Source: Falciphora oryzae
Taxonomy: Eukaryota; Ascomycota; Sordariomycetes; Magnaporthales; Magnaporthaceae
Reading direction: 5' to 3'
NCBI GenBank assembly: GCA_000733355.1
Contig: JNVV01000041.1
Span: 165,589 to 229,588 of the forward strand
DNA: 64,000 nucleotides
Below, in pieces: positions 44,502 through 55,375 of this stretch. Both the position numbers and the translations under genes were made by a program. Below the pieces are notes generated by a model. It saw only the letters and a program-made list of their open reading frames with translations. It did no database searches and was not told the DNA's origin. Positions within the stretch are counted from its first letter, which is position 1; the number at the start of each line of letters is the position of its first letter.

Positions 44502-44751
44502 CGCGGAATCGGGAGCTGCAGCCCAAGGCGATTCCAGGTCGTCGTCGTCAAACTCAGACCATAATCCTCGCGGCTTCCAAGTAGGTGGCGGCGGTTCGAC
44601 TTTAGATCCGCCCTCCTACCTCCGGGCTTACCTAGGGTGGACAAGGGTATCTCTCGACAAAGAGGGGCTCAGCATCCATGAGCATCGCGCTTTCGGTTTG
44701 CGCCCTCCGTTGATCAACTATGACGCCCTCGAAAGATTCAGAGGCTTCTGA
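43380..44751 (+). CDS. Fungal C2H2-family protein lacking its zinc fingers (possibly decayed)
   Basis: Plausible exons are about 43380-43552, 43621-44093 and 44189-44751. The first contains KFAAEAVSLLEDPRETLED. The second contains FDIAHVQHRFPRLRRKG and WLGTRLGKAITQLRRYLIY, the alpha-helical domain typical of fungal C2H2 proteins. The third contains TFKTFHAHVTKAHSDAQLS, CRICETWD and YQSHVHGHLEQLAIFAVRRG, which in homologues lies just after the C2H2 fingers. An Asp run and GFQVGGGG follow. The finger block expected between the second and third parts is absent. The donor at 44094 (GTCGGG) is weak, and the first exon has no secure start. It may be an internally deleted gene or a pseudogene. Confidence 0.45.
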
Positions 44752-44857
44752 TGGAGCCTGGGCCAACTTGGGGAAGTGGTGAGGAATGCATTCTCTTTGC
44801 AAACCCAGCCGAACTCGCCGTTGGCACCGCTCTTTCTGACTTTCCACGATTCATACT

Positions 44858-45304
44858 CTAGCCCTGGGAGCTGCTGCGGCCGGCGGCAAGCTCAAAGGCG
44901 TCGAATTCATCCTCAATCTTTACCAGGGTAGTTCAATTCTTGACTAGTAACATCGGTTGCCGCGGAGCAAGATCGAAGGTTACGGACCGCTGCATTGGGT
45001 TGCGGTCTCGCAAATGGATCTCCTCGATGCCTTCGCCATACCCAAAAGGCTGCTGGTGGCCGGGTTTGACCCGTTGGAGCCGTCTACCGATGGTCAGACT
45101 CCCCTGGAAATTGCCGAGAATCATGGCCGGGTGTTTGCCCATGTTCTACGCGAAGCTGCGCAGTTTCCAGGGAGTGAGCTTGCTGTCACATGTGAGTATC
45201 TACACGTACTTTGGTGCATACTAGTTTGCTACACGGGAGCTGACTGTGTTCTAGCGCTCGGCTGTGATAACCTCACAAGCGTCCGACCTTTTGGTATGTC
45301 TTAA
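44858..45304 (+). pseudogene. Ankyrin-repeat coding fragment with intact splice sites
   Basis: Three pieces read on in one frame: 44858-44927, 44979-45191 and 45255-45304, with GT/AG introns of 51 and 63 bp. They encode GAAAAGGKLKGVEFILNLYQ, then GYGPLHWVAVSQMDLLDAF and STDGQTPLEIAENHGR, which are ankyrin repeats, and stop at 45302-45304. The upstream end could not be connected in frame to the C2H2-family exons before it. It is either the 3' end of that gene with a missed exon or a detached remnant. Confidence 0.45.
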
Positions 45305-45649
45305 CAGATAAAACCGACATGCTATCCGAGTAGCTCGAGCGGGAGCCAAGGCTGACACGGCTGAACAGTTACACCACAGACACGCGCTCTGCCGGGCCGG
45401 AGGCGGACACAATGAAATACACTCGGAAGAAATGGGCTACGAATAGGGCGAGACTGTTCGCCTAAGGTCTGCTTTTCCTCCTTTCCTTATTTCTCCTGTT
45501 TCTTTTTTATTTGGTTCCTCTTTTCCTCCTTTTTTTCCGGCTTTACAATAATGATATAACCAGAAGGTCTCTGACAGTTTGCATCTCCGATCAGGGACAT
45601 ATAATCCGAAAGCACACTATCGTTGATAGTATTCGAGAAGGGGCCAACT

Positions 45650-46542
45650 ATGGGGGAGCCCATGATATTTCTTGGCCATGTCGAGCTTCAGATCGGAGAC
45701 TATCTCGACCTGAAGGTGCCATCCGGTATGCTGCCAAACTAGTCTCCCCATACCAGCGAGGCCGAGGTGACTGACAGATACGCAGCAAAACTCCTTGTCA
45801 AATCCCTCCTTAGCGAAGGTGAACCCTGTGGTAAAATCATGTTGGTTGCCGGGCCTGCGTCGGCGCTGGTGCCTCGTAGAGTAGGTTTGCAAAGCTCGGT
45901 GCTTTGACGCGTATGAGCACTGGATTTGCCGCAGCCGTTTTGTTCTAACGTGATTAAACACAGAGCCACCTTGAATCGCTGGTGACTCTTGTTCACGCCG
46001 ATTACTTGTCCGCTCCCCGCACCGGAGTTCGCGGTGATATCGTGCGGGGCTGGAGCCGCAAGAGCACGACGGGGTCCCTTTACAAAATCAACTTCGAGGC
46101 TGGGCCGTCGTACTGGACGGATGGCCCCAAGTCCGAGATGGTGGTCACCGGCGATGAGACGACAGCTCCAATCCATTTGACGAGTGGAGATTATGCAGGC
46201 AGCACATCCGACGCCGATGGGATGACACTGGAGGCGGAGGCGGAGCTTCTCTCCAGACAAGACGAGGATGCGGACCAGGAGGATGAGACCAAGCTGGCCG
46301 AGGCGGGTGACTCCCAAGGCTCGGTCAGCTTGCACGATCCCAGCAACAGCAGCGCCGATCCGCTGCCTACTGACGCCACGGGCGGAGAAGAGGCTGGCGA
46401 CGTGGCAGAAGCGGGGATTGGGCTTGAAACTAGCCCTAGCTTTGACGACAGACCTCTCATGCCGGGGCGAGACGAAGAGGAATCTAGCCAAGTCGTCGGA
46501 ACTGACTCCGGGCCAGGCGGAAAGTACGAGGACTTGGGATGA
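45650..46542 (+). CDS. Unknown small three-exon protein with an acidic tail
   Basis: Exons 45650-45725, 45786-45880 and 45964-46542, joined by GT/AG introns of 60 and 83 bp, give 249 residues. The first intron has a CTGAC branch-like site before its AG. The protein begins MGEPMIFLGHVELQIGDYLD and continues with GEPCGKIMLVAGPASALVP and LVTLVHADYLSAPRTGVRG, a compact alpha/beta-like part. The last 120 residues are acidic and low in complexity. No family was recognised. The continuous frame over three exons with proper signals is the main evidence. It may belong to a longer gene whose 5' part lies among the ankyrin remains. Confidence 0.45.
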
Positions 46543-47834
46543 TGGTGACCACTTTACAACCCCACACTAACCCTCCAGACGGGCATCGCTGAGCAAGGAG
46601 GACGGCGTGGGGAGCACCCAGGACAAGAAACGTGAAGATATGGATACCGCTAGCCCCCACGCCGCGGACCAAGTGCAATCGAATCGCTCGTGACGAATCC
46701 CAAAAAGAAAAGATGGAAGAGCAAGAGGCCAAACAACTGGCGGTCTGGACCTGGATGTTTGCTTTCCGTTTCCCCTCATCGGCATTCCCAACACTCTTCC
46801 ATCATCGATCAGTCTCGACCATCGGAGGCATTTGCCCAGGGCAACTCGGGCGAGTGGCTTGTCTCAGCAGCCGCAAGGGAGGAAGACGTCGCCCAACCAG
46901 CACATCACACTATCGGCACGGGCTGCAGCCAACGAGCCAGGATGGTGGTCTTATTGCACAGTCGCTATCTCCCACTTACGAGGCTATTACGAGGCATAGG
47001 AGCCTGTTGGGCTTGGCTCCGGCCGCTAAACGCCGGCACCGCCAAGGAAGCTGCTGCTGGCTGTCGGCCTTCGTTCTACCTGCCCCGGTGGTGGTGGCTT
47101 GTTTTTGTATGCTTCTGTTATTCTGCTTTTGCTTTTTTTTTCTCATCACAGCACCCACCAGCCTCGACCGCCCCCTCACTAGCTGCGTGTCTGCATGCGT
47201 GCTTGCTTTTCCCCACGCAGCCGGCGGCTGGGCTCTCCCAATGAGGACGGCGTATTGGTCCACCCACCCTTGCAGCGGCCACACACCTTGACGCAGCAAT
47301 ATTGGCGAGGGTGGCAGGGCAAATGCGTGCAGCAATCAGTCTAGCTGCAGCCTGCAGTCGCAGTGCAGTGTGTGTTTGCCCCGAGAAGCACGGCCTGCTT
47401 CGCCGGCACACCTTTCAGCCTGCTTGCTGCTGCTTTTTGTGTTTGCTTGGCTGCTTCCCCGCGAGGAGGGTGTAACCCCGCCCCTAGCTCCATCCGCCCA
47501 GATATCCGGATCTTCCTCGTTACCTCCACACCCCCTTTTTTTTGCCTGCCATGCCGGCTGGACCTCCCTACACCAGGCGAAACATCCTGATTCGCGTCTC
47601 CGTGTGCTATTGCACTTTACACCCTATGGGAGAGAACGCCCGATTTTCGGTATCGGCCTCAACGCCGTCCGGGCTGTATATAGAGACGTCGACAGGCAGA
47701 CCTTGGGTGCCCCATCGACTTTCTCTCCACCGTTCCCCTCTTCACCGGTCTCGTCCCTCTTTCACCCCTGGCCCCTCCACCGATGCATCTGCTCTATCCT
47801 ACCCTATCCTCCCACCCTACCATACCCTACCCAC
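46543..47834 (+). promoter_or_regulatory. Intergenic region and promoter of the F-box-like gene
   Basis: No gene was recognised between 46543 and 47834. A TATATAG box lies at 47677-47683, about 150 bp before the ATG at 47835, and is followed by a C/T-rich leader (about 47705-47830). The frame of the next gene is open upstream to 47370, but that part has no conserved features and includes the TATA box, so it is treated as promoter. Confidence 0.5.
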
Positions 47835-49988
47835 ATGCCCACCCGTTCGTCTACATCCGACGCTGCATCGCCCACTATGTCTGGGGAGGCCAGGCTTGAG
47901 GGTCTGCCCTTGGAGACGATGGAGCACATAGCCGGATACGTTTCGGAGGCTCACCGCCCCAGCATCTTTGCCTTCTCGGCAACCAGCAAGGCCTGCAACA
48001 AGGCCGCGCGAAAGTTCGTCTTCCGGCACATCAGCCTCAAGGCTGACGACCCGGCCACACTGGCGAAAGATGTCGCGGCTGTGGCCGACAGTATCGAGAA
48101 GAGAAAATGCCACGAACTGGTGCGCAGTCTCAGAGTCGAGGGGCACCTGATCCTCCGGGAGCAGGAGCGCCCCGCGGCGCCGCAACACCCCAGAAGACGG
48201 GCATACTATGAGATGACGTCGTGGCTCGACCACATCCAGTCCTGGTTCCAGCGGACGGGCGTGCCCGAGATCCTGGGCGACGCGGAGCCGCACCCATACG
48301 ATGGGTACCGCATCGAGGAGCCTGTCCGGTGCCCGCCCGATGAGGACGAAGCCTGGGGCCCGCTCGTCCGCCTGGTGGCGGAGCTGCCTTACCTGGCCAA
48401 GATGGTGTACAACTGCCGCAACCAGTTTCCACCAAGCCTCCTGGCCGTCATCCACGCGCACCACCCGCGCTGCAAGCTCCACCTGCTCTCGTTCCGCCTG
48501 CGCAGCCTCCGCCTGCCGACGCCTGACCCGCACGAGATGGCCCTGGCTACGTCGCCCTGCCTGCACACGGTCCATCTCAAGCACTCGTCTAGCGACCGCA
48601 GGGGCCAGGAGGACTTCAACGAGCACGCCATGCTGGAGCTCGTCACCGGCCTCGCTCCCAACCTGAAGATGGTCCGCACCGTCTTCCTGGCCGTCCCCAA
48701 CCCGGCGGGAGCAATGGGAAGAATAGGAGCGGCACGCCCCACCCAGTCGGCCCAGCCCGTGACATGGGAAGGGTTGCCGGGTTTCGTGCCCGACTCGGGC
48801 AGGAAGGGGTCGCTGACCTCGTGGTCGCAGTCGGGCGTGGCCCCGGTCAACGCCGAGCTCCTCCAGAAGTGGAACAAGGTCACCGACTTCAGCTGCCTGC
48901 GCCACCTTGACCTGGGCGCCGGGCTCGGGTCCCATTCGGGAGTCGCCGCCGACGCCTTGGAGTGGATGGAGACGCACCGGCCGTTCCCCAACCTCCGCAC
49001 TCTCCGGATCCGCCTTCTCCGCGAGGTGGAAGACACCGAGAATGCCGAGAACACCGAAAGCCCCGAGAACACAGATCGCCAGAGCCTAGCCAAGAAGGCG
49101 GCCGACTTCTTCGACACCCTCGAGCCGCTCGTCGAGCTCTCGGTGTCGGGCCAGGTCGAGCCCGAGATGGTGGAGAGCATGTTGGCTCGCCACGGGCCGA
49201 CGCTGCGCAAGCTCGCCCTGTCGCCGTGGGAGCCCATCCGCAACGGCTACGTCGAGCGGCCACGGCCGCCCATGGCGTTCACCAAGGACCGCATCCTGCG
49301 GCTGCGCGCGCAGTGCCCGCAGCTCGAGGAGCTGTCGCTGCCCATCAAGCGCACGCGGTCCGACGCGCGCGAGGTGGAGCTCTACCGCGCGCTGGGCGGC
49401 TTCCCGCACCTGCGGCGCCTCTTCGTCACGCTCAACTGCTCGGGCCGCTTCGACGCGCGCGCCGACGTCTGGGAGGCCGGGAACCCGCTCTACATGACCG
49501 AGGACGACCACAGCGACCAGGACCCGCCCGAGTACACGCGCAACGGCGACCTGGTCAACGTCTTTTACAACTCGGCCGTCGACGCCGACCTCGCCCGGTC
49601 CGTCTGGGACGTGGTGCACGCCAGCATGCGCGCGCACGGCTGCGGCCACCGCCGCCTCGAGTGGCTCAAGATCTACACCATGGGCGGCGACGACCTGGGC
49701 CGCCCCGCGCGCTACGACGACGTCTTCCACGTCATCGAGAACCTGAGCCGCTCGTGGCTGATCGAGCCGGCCGTGCGCGACGACGAGGACGCCGTCGGCG
49801 GAGTCGCGGTGCGCGAGCTGGGGACCGCCGCGAGGGCGGCGCGCGACCGAGACTACACGAGGAAGAACGGGGAGACGCCCGTCCTCTCGCACTCGTCAGC
49901 CCTACACAATTTCCGCCGCATGTGGCCGCCGCGGGAGGGGAGCAACGACTGGCGTAACGACTGGAGGAGCCTTCCGCTGCAGGTTTGA
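47835..49988 (+). CDS. F-box-like protein with leucine-rich C-terminal region
   Basis: The uninterrupted frame encodes 717 residues from the ATG at 47835. A second ATG at 47877 (MSGEARLEGLPLETMEHIAG) is possible. Residues of about 18-60 (LEGLPLETMEHIAGYV, then FAFSATSKACNKAARKFVF) match a fungal F-box. The remainder has scattered leucine-rich stretches (LRHLDLGAG, LRTLRIRLL, LEELSLPIK, LRRLFVTLN) like the irregular LRR domains of fungal F-box proteins. Such proteins recruit substrates to SCF ubiquitin ligases, but no substrate can be predicted. Codon use is very GC-rich, especially after 49000. Confidence 0.75.
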   Translation: MPTRSSTSDAASPTMSGEARLEGLPLETMEHIAGYVSEAHRPSIFAFSATSKACNKAARKFVFRHISLKADDPATLAKDVAAVADSIEKRKCHELVRSLRVEGHLILREQERPAAPQHPRRRAYYEMTSWLDHIQSWFQRTGVPEILGDAEPHPYDGYRIEEPVRCPPDEDEAWGPLVRLVAELPYLAKMVYNCRNQFPPSLLAVIHAHHPRCKLHLLSFRLRSLRLPTPDPHEMALATSPCLHTVHLKHSSSDRRGQEDFNEHAMLELVTGLAPNLKMVRTVFLAVPNPAGAMGRIGAARPTQSAQPVTWEGLPGFVPDSGRKGSLTSWSQSGVAPVNAELLQKWNKVTDFSCLRHLDLGAGLGSHSGVAADALEWMETHRPFPNLRTLRIRLLREVEDTENAENTESPENTDRQSLAKKAADFFDTLEPLVELSVSGQVEPEMVESMLARHGPTLRKLALSPWEPIRNGYVERPRPPMAFTKDRILRLRAQCPQLEELSLPIKRTRSDAREVELYRALGGFPHLRRLFVTLNCSGRFDARADVWEAGNPLYMTEDDHSDQDPPEYTRNGDLVNVFYNSAVDADLARSVWDVVHASMRAHGCGHRRLEWLKIYTMGGDDLGRPARYDDVFHVIENLSRSWLIEPAVRDDEDAVGGVAVRELGTAARAARDRDYTRKNGETPVLSHSSALHNFRRMWPPREGSNDWRNDWRSLPLQV

Positions 49989-50229
49989 TGGTAACAGTTC
50001 AAGTGGGATAGAGAGGGAACGGTAAGTTTTGGGTAGCAAAAGAAGCTGGGCTTTTTTTTTGTCAAGCATAGTATCGTAGCTATCTCTACACGTCTGCGCT
50101 ATCGAAGATAGCGCTCGATAGGGATCTTGATGACTTACGGCCGGTCCTTCAAAGTCTTTCGTCCGACCGCCAGGGAAGTGATGGTCCCAGATGGGGCGCA
50201 AAGGACGCCTTGGCCGGTCAGTAATCTAC

Positions 50230-52134
50230 TCAGCAATAATCTCCGACCCTCGTGTCCACTTCATACTCCTTGGTGTAGTCCCCGAGGCCGCGGAAGACGG
50301 TGTGGTAAAGGTCCTCGAGCGACCCGGTGATCCTGAAGCGCTCGCCTAGCGACTTTGTGTACTCCCAGTACTCAGGGTAGAAGCCCGCCCACTCCCAGTC
50401 GACGATGCCGCTGATCCTCCAGCCCCGCGTGCCGTCCGGCAGCTCGACCAGGTCGAGCAGGATGTTGCGGTAGTTCAGGTCGGCGTGTGTAAAATAGGTC
50501 GTGTGGCCGGTCCGGGCAGGGTCGTCGGGGAACCGCAGGTTCTTGTTGAACGCGGCCTCGTCCGCGAACGGCCCCAGCGGGTCGGTCAGGCAGATGCGGT
50601 CGTCATAGATGGGTCCCCCCAACGCGCTGCAGATGGGGTGGTCCTTGTTGACGGTGTTGGGCACGGCGCGAAGCTGCTCGACAAAGCCCCGCAGCTGACG
50701 CACGAAGGCGGCGGTGTCGGCCCCGGACATAAGATGGTGCGCGCCTCCGAGCGTGCGGCCGGGGAGGCGCGTGGTGAGCAGGTAGGCCTCGTGGGTCCAG
50801 TCCGGGTCCAGGCCCGGGTCCGAATTGCGGACGGCGGCCAGGTCGAGCAGCTCGGGGACAGGTATGGACGTGTGGCGGCGCACGGTCTGGAGCGCCTTGG
50901 CCTCGTTGAGCAGCAATTTGGACTGGACGCAGTGCTTGAGGTACAGCCCGAAGGGCAGCCGCTGGGTCTGCGCCTCGCCTGGGCCGTACAGGCGGCGTCC
51001 CATGGCTCGCAGGACTTTGTAGACGGCCACGCGCGCACTGGGAGGGACGTGGCGCCATGTAGCTAGCAAGAGCCGTTTCAGAAGGTCTCTTACGGGACGG
51101 GCGGCCATAGAAGCCGCCTTGACAAGCTCGTCGTGCCAGCGTGGCGATGGTTGAATTCGAGGCTCGCTGTTCTCGACGAACTGCCGGGCCACAGCGAGCC
51201 ACCTTAAGCTCTCCGAGAGTTTGTAATGCGTGCCCACCATTCTCGGATCTACTTTGGTGATGCCTTGCCGCGAGTGATCAGCGAGCACGGCGAGCCAGCC
51301 GTCCTTCTCGATTGGCTTAAGCATGCCCGCCACCTTGATGTCCTCGACACGGTACTAAACAGACCATTCGGACACCACGTTAGCGATGGTTCGAGCAGTT
51401 GGAGATGCGAGCGATGGGGGTGCTTACCTCGACGAAGGATGGCTGCTCCCTGTTCAAGGCGACCAGCCCTTGGGCGAAGATGTCAGCGGCCGACTTGCGG
51501 ACGAGCCAGTAGCAGCAGCGCGGATCCATGTGGGATGGGTTTTGGCAGTAGTACAGCCACCAGTCGCGATAGTCAATGCCGAAAAACGCCCCGAGCATTG
51601 CCTTGATGCGTGGAGCGACGTGCGGGTTCTCGTCCTGAGCCCAAAAGGTAGGGATGGGGAGAATTGGCGCGACGACTAGGGGATCCCGATAGGAGCCGCT
51701 CTTGCCCGTGATGCTACATCGGTGACCATCACGTTTTCGGATGTCGTCCTGGGCTTTGGCGTCGGGCGCTGGTCGCTTGGAGCCGTGAGTGAAAGCTGTT
51801 GCGGGGGATTGTCAGTTGAGGACTAATGCATAAGACAGACAGTTTAGGTCAAAAGTCGATGGGTTCCGCCACACCCACCTGCTTCGACAATCCGCCGCCA
51901 GTCGGAGGCCAGACGGTCGAGATCCTCCCAGAGCGCCTCTTTATCGTCCGGAGAGGTGCATGCTTGCAGGATGTATTCTGCAGCAGAGCGCGGGTGCACG
52001 GCGCGGAGGATGAAGGATGCGAGCAGCGAGGAGAAAGGATGGGCGAGCACGCCGTTGAAGACGAGGCCGAGGGCCCTGTCGACAGGGTCGACGACAGGGC
52101 CGTCGCCATTGTGAGTGTCCTTGGGAGACGCCAT
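50230..52134 (-). CDS. APH/choline-kinase-like phosphotransferase with degenerate HNH-like N-terminal domain
   Basis: Three minus-strand exons (52134-51879, 51795-51428, 51354-50230) with GT/AG introns give 582 residues. Exon 2 encodes KRDGHRCSITGKSGSYRDP, APILPIP and DPRCCYWLVRKSAADIFAQG. This pattern resembles the fungal HNH_2 domain, but the usual AHIIP and LH histidines are replaced. The C-terminal half is an aminoglycoside-phosphotransferase fold: LPGRTLGG, then the catalytic loop THADLNYRNILLD and the metal-binding GIVDWEWAGFYPEYWEY. Many fungal members have no known substrate, and antibiotic resistance should not be assumed. The start MASPKDTHNGDG has no upstream in-frame alternative with similarity. 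Confidence 0.8.
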
Positions 52135-52656
52135 TGCGAAAGATAGGTTCTCTGGGGAGCGAGGTTGAGAAGAGTTGAAGCTATTGATGGTTGATGTGGC
52201 GACTGTTCACCAACAGCGGCCTGTCCAGCGTTTCAAGCAAGCCAGGTCAGAGGCCTCCTCATTTTTGAAGTGTCGCTGGGCAGAAAAGAGTTGGGTCACC
52301 CTCTAACAGCAGACCGAAAGAGGAAATAGAGATGGTCTTCCCTCGTGGCCAACCTTCAACTCCATAATTGGGTAGCCCCTTGTTGAGCCCCACAGATACA
52401 TCTTGCCCGTTTCTATCATTAGCTCACGCAAGCACCCTTGTAGGCTGATGCTCTACCGCGCGAGAACTCCAGACGACCTGCGACAGAGAGGAGGCAACCA
52501 AATACTACCAAGACGGGTAGCGGCACCCTGGGGGCTACATATCTTCTGCCTGGGTAAGCCTTGGCGAGACACCAAGCCCTCAAGCCTCACCTATCGACAA
52601 CATCAAGCATCCATCATTCATCATTGATCCTCTACTACAACCACCAGTCCCCTGAA
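52135..52656. other. Divergent promoter region
   Basis: The interval separates the APH-type gene and the serine hydrolase gene, which point away from each other. No other feature was recognised. Confidence 0.45.
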
Positions 52657-53503
52657 ATGGCGTCTGAGCTCATCCAGGTCCTGCCCAAGAACCCCTTCAT
52701 CCACACCCACACTGTCGTCTTCGTCCATGGCCGCGGAGACAACGCCCGCGACTTTGCGTGGTCCATAGGCCAATGGGTCGATACAAACAACAGCAACCTC
52801 TTCGACCATTTTCCCACCTTCCGCTGGGTCTTCCCTCGAGCGCAAAAGCCCTTCATGGGCGCCGACCCTCACGCTCCAACCATGCGGTGGCAGTGGTTCG
52901 ATGCGCGCAACACCCGAGACGTCCCCTTCAACGAGCGTCTCCAGGCGGCCGGCCTTGCCGAGGGCGTGCCCATCATCCGCCGGGTCGTCGCCGACGAGGC
53001 CGCCATCCTCTGCGGGCGCCACGACCACGTCGTGCTGGCCGGCATCAGCCAGGGCGGCGCCACGTCAGTCCACACCCTGCTCAACCTCGACGTGCCGATG
53101 CCCCCGGACGGCTCGCCGCGCAGGCTGGGCGCGTTCCTGGGCTTCTGCAGCCAGATGCGGCTCCCGAGGAGGACCTTCGCCGGGACGCGCGGGCTGCTCG
53201 GCCTCGCCGACGTCCCCGACCACAACCAGGTTGCTGAGGGACACGCCCATGATGCTCGGGCACTCGGTCGACGACAACATCGTCCCAATCGACAATGGCA
53301 GGGGCTTCAGGAGCCCCCTTCAAGGCTTCGGCGCCAGCGTGGAGATGAAGGAGTATGCCACCGGCAAGCATTGGTTCCACTCTCCTAACGGAGTGTCTGA
53401 TGTTGTTGACTTCCTTCAGAAACACCTCACATCTGCAAGCCTGTCCAATCCTACACCCAAAATTCGCGGTTATTCCATCCTAATGGATATTTGCCACTAT
53501 TAG
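52657..53503 (+). pseudogene. Acyl-protein thioesterase/carboxylesterase-like serine hydrolase with one frameshift
   Basis: From the ATG at 52657 the frame shows the family order VVFVHGRGDNARDFAW, the nucleophile motif LAGISQGGA and GFCSQMRLP. It then loses similarity near 53228. The other expected blocks, MMLGHSVDDNIVPI (acid Asp) and YATGKHWFHS (base His), read on in another frame to the stop at 53501-53503. No splice signals of suitable size lie at the junction, so a small indel has occurred. The parts around it are well preserved. This suggests either a very recent pseudogene or an assembly error in an otherwise normal gene of about 280 residues. Confidence 0.75.
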
Positions 53504-53829
53504 AACAGAGTCTGCGGCGTTTAGGAATGGTTTGTTGGACTATGTTTTAGACTGTACACATCAACACGCTGTTCTCCCCTACAAATACAGTCTCCCTCTA
53601 TCCTAATCCCTTGAATCTGCTCTCTGCCATTTGCCCCACGGTTCAGTTGTCGAGCGGCATCCATACTGAACGGCAACAAGCTCGAAATTGGAGGAGTCTA
53701 GCATCATTTAACATGCAGAATACCGCCAGTCCCCCGTCTTGCAGCCATGACTTCATGCTCACATGCCCTTTACCCATGAGCCCAGATATCCCTTTCCCAT
53801 GTGCATGCCATCCGAAGTAATGTAGCAGG
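53504..53829. other. Intergenic, no gene seen
   Basis: This is the 3' flank of the hydrolase locus, leading into the repeat block. Confidence 0.4.
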
Positions 53830-54175
53830 ACTGGATAGGCACAGGCGGGTTACTCACCCCCAGGCTCTTGTTCCTCAATAGAACCCTACCTATTGTGCCC
53901 ATTGTGCCCATTGTGCCCATTGTGCCTATTGTGCCTATTGTGCCTACAATCCAAAAATTCTCGAAGTCATGCGGCAAGACCAGATAGGCACAGTCGGGCT
54001 TTCTTGCCTCCAGGCTCTTGTTCCTCAATAGAACCCTACCTATTGTGCCTATTGTGCCTACAATACAAAAGTTCTCGAAGTCATGTAGATAGGCACAGGC
54101 GGGTTACTCACCTCCAGGCTCTTGTCCGTTGATAAAACCCAGCCTTGTCTGCTCGTTGTGCCTACCATCCAATCT
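53830..54175. repeat. Imperfect tandem repeats with a 9-bp (CATTGTGCC) core array
   Basis: Three diverged copies share GGCACAGGCGGGTTACTCAC or a shorter version, then CAGGCTCTTGTTCCTCAATA, AACCCTACC and a tail TTCTCGAAGTCATG. The CTCTTG anchors lie at 53865, 54015 and 54119. The copies differ mainly in the number of 9-bp units CATTGTGCC or TATTGTGCC: about six in the first, two in the second and one or none in the third. This accounts for the 46-bp difference in spacing. Confidence 0.75.
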
Positions 54176-54317
54176 TCGTTTTACATGTCAATTCTCTCCG
54201 CATCGGCCGACTCTCTCGCATGCACAGTCTCTATCTTCGGCCTCAAACTCGTCTCTGCAACTCCTCATCCTGATCTTCCAGATCACACCAGATCTGCATA
54301 CCGAGACCTCAGCCACA

Positions 54318-55375
54318 ATGGCTTGGCCTGGACAGCAGCAGCAGACCGGCTTCGCCGCAGCCAGTGGCATGATGAACATCGCGCCCCCCGTGAAGCTTGA
54401 CGATCCGGAGCCGGACACGCTCTATCTAACCCTGCAGTGGCTTGACACCCATGCCGGAGCCCATCGATACGTATGTCGCTCCCAGCCCTACCTCTCCATC
54501 GAGTAGCCAGCCCTGAAAGCTCAGACACACTAATTCCCCTCGAACCCCAAATAGCACTGGGCGCTCTACGCCACAGGAAACCACGGACCCGCAGGTTGGG
54601 TCTTCCATGCCACCAACTGCGGCCACCCAAGCATTAACCTCCAGTATGAGGCGAAGCACGTGATCGACCCGGGCCTGTCGCGCACAATGGTGGTCTGTTT
54701 AAAGATTGGCAAGGCGCCGCCCGCCGACAAGATCGACCTGTGTGTCAAGGCCATCCCGCTCATGGACATGAGGGCGCTCGTGCGGAGCGAGCCCCGCTGG
54801 GACTGCCGCGTCTGGGTCAAGGAGGCCATTAGCGAGCTCTGCCTTGCGCGCTTGATCCAGTTCCCGCCGGTTGACACTGGTACGTCCTCCCCAAAGCCAC
54901 AAGACGTATCCATCCTATACGTCCTCTTCAGGCTACCGAGAGCGGAAATTCCCTGTTCTTGGTAGCTTTGATCTTCCACACATCTCTAACCTTCCACAAC
55001 CACAAAACAGACACGCTCGAGAGCTGCGCCTGGGCTACGGCTGACAAGTTCTGGCCGCGGCGCATCCCGAAGGCCGACGGCTCCAACCAACAAATCATTG
55101 AGCCCAAACCTTTTATATTTAACGACCTCGACTGGCTCAATGTCGACCTGAGCAAGCGCATCGCCACGAACATGCACATCTACCACGGCAACTCCTACAT
55201 AGGCACGACCCCGATGAAGATGGACACGCCGGCAACGGGAAGCCAGGGCGGCGGCGACGGCGCCTCGCAGAGGGCCCCTGATTACTACGGCCCCAAGCCC
55301 ATGGATACCGAGCCGACGGGCTCGTCGCGCCAGCAGCGCCAGCAGCGCCAGCAGCGCCAGCAGCGCCAGCAGTAG
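54318..55375 (+). CDS. DUF6914-like protein of unknown function
   Basis: Exons 54318-54470, 54555-54879 and 55011-55375 with GT/AG introns encode 280 residues. The order of conserved parts (LYLTLQWLD, YHWALYATG, IGKAPPADKIDL, WDCRVWVKEAISELC) resembles fungal DUF6914 proteins, whose activity is unknown. The C-terminus is low in complexity and ends in four to five QQR repeats. The ATG at 54318 gives MAWPGQQQQTG and is the first in frame after a C/T-rich leader. The family name is given from memory of its pattern and should be treated as tentative. Confidence 0.65.

Noticed and set aside
53759..54028. Minus-strand frame with GTIGTMGT repeats as a repeat protein
   Set aside because: It is the translation of the 9-bp minisatellite and shows no other gene features.
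53860..54140. CRISPR-like array
   Set aside because: The units are diverged tandem repeats with a minisatellite core and no unique spacers of regular length, and the genome is eukaryotic.
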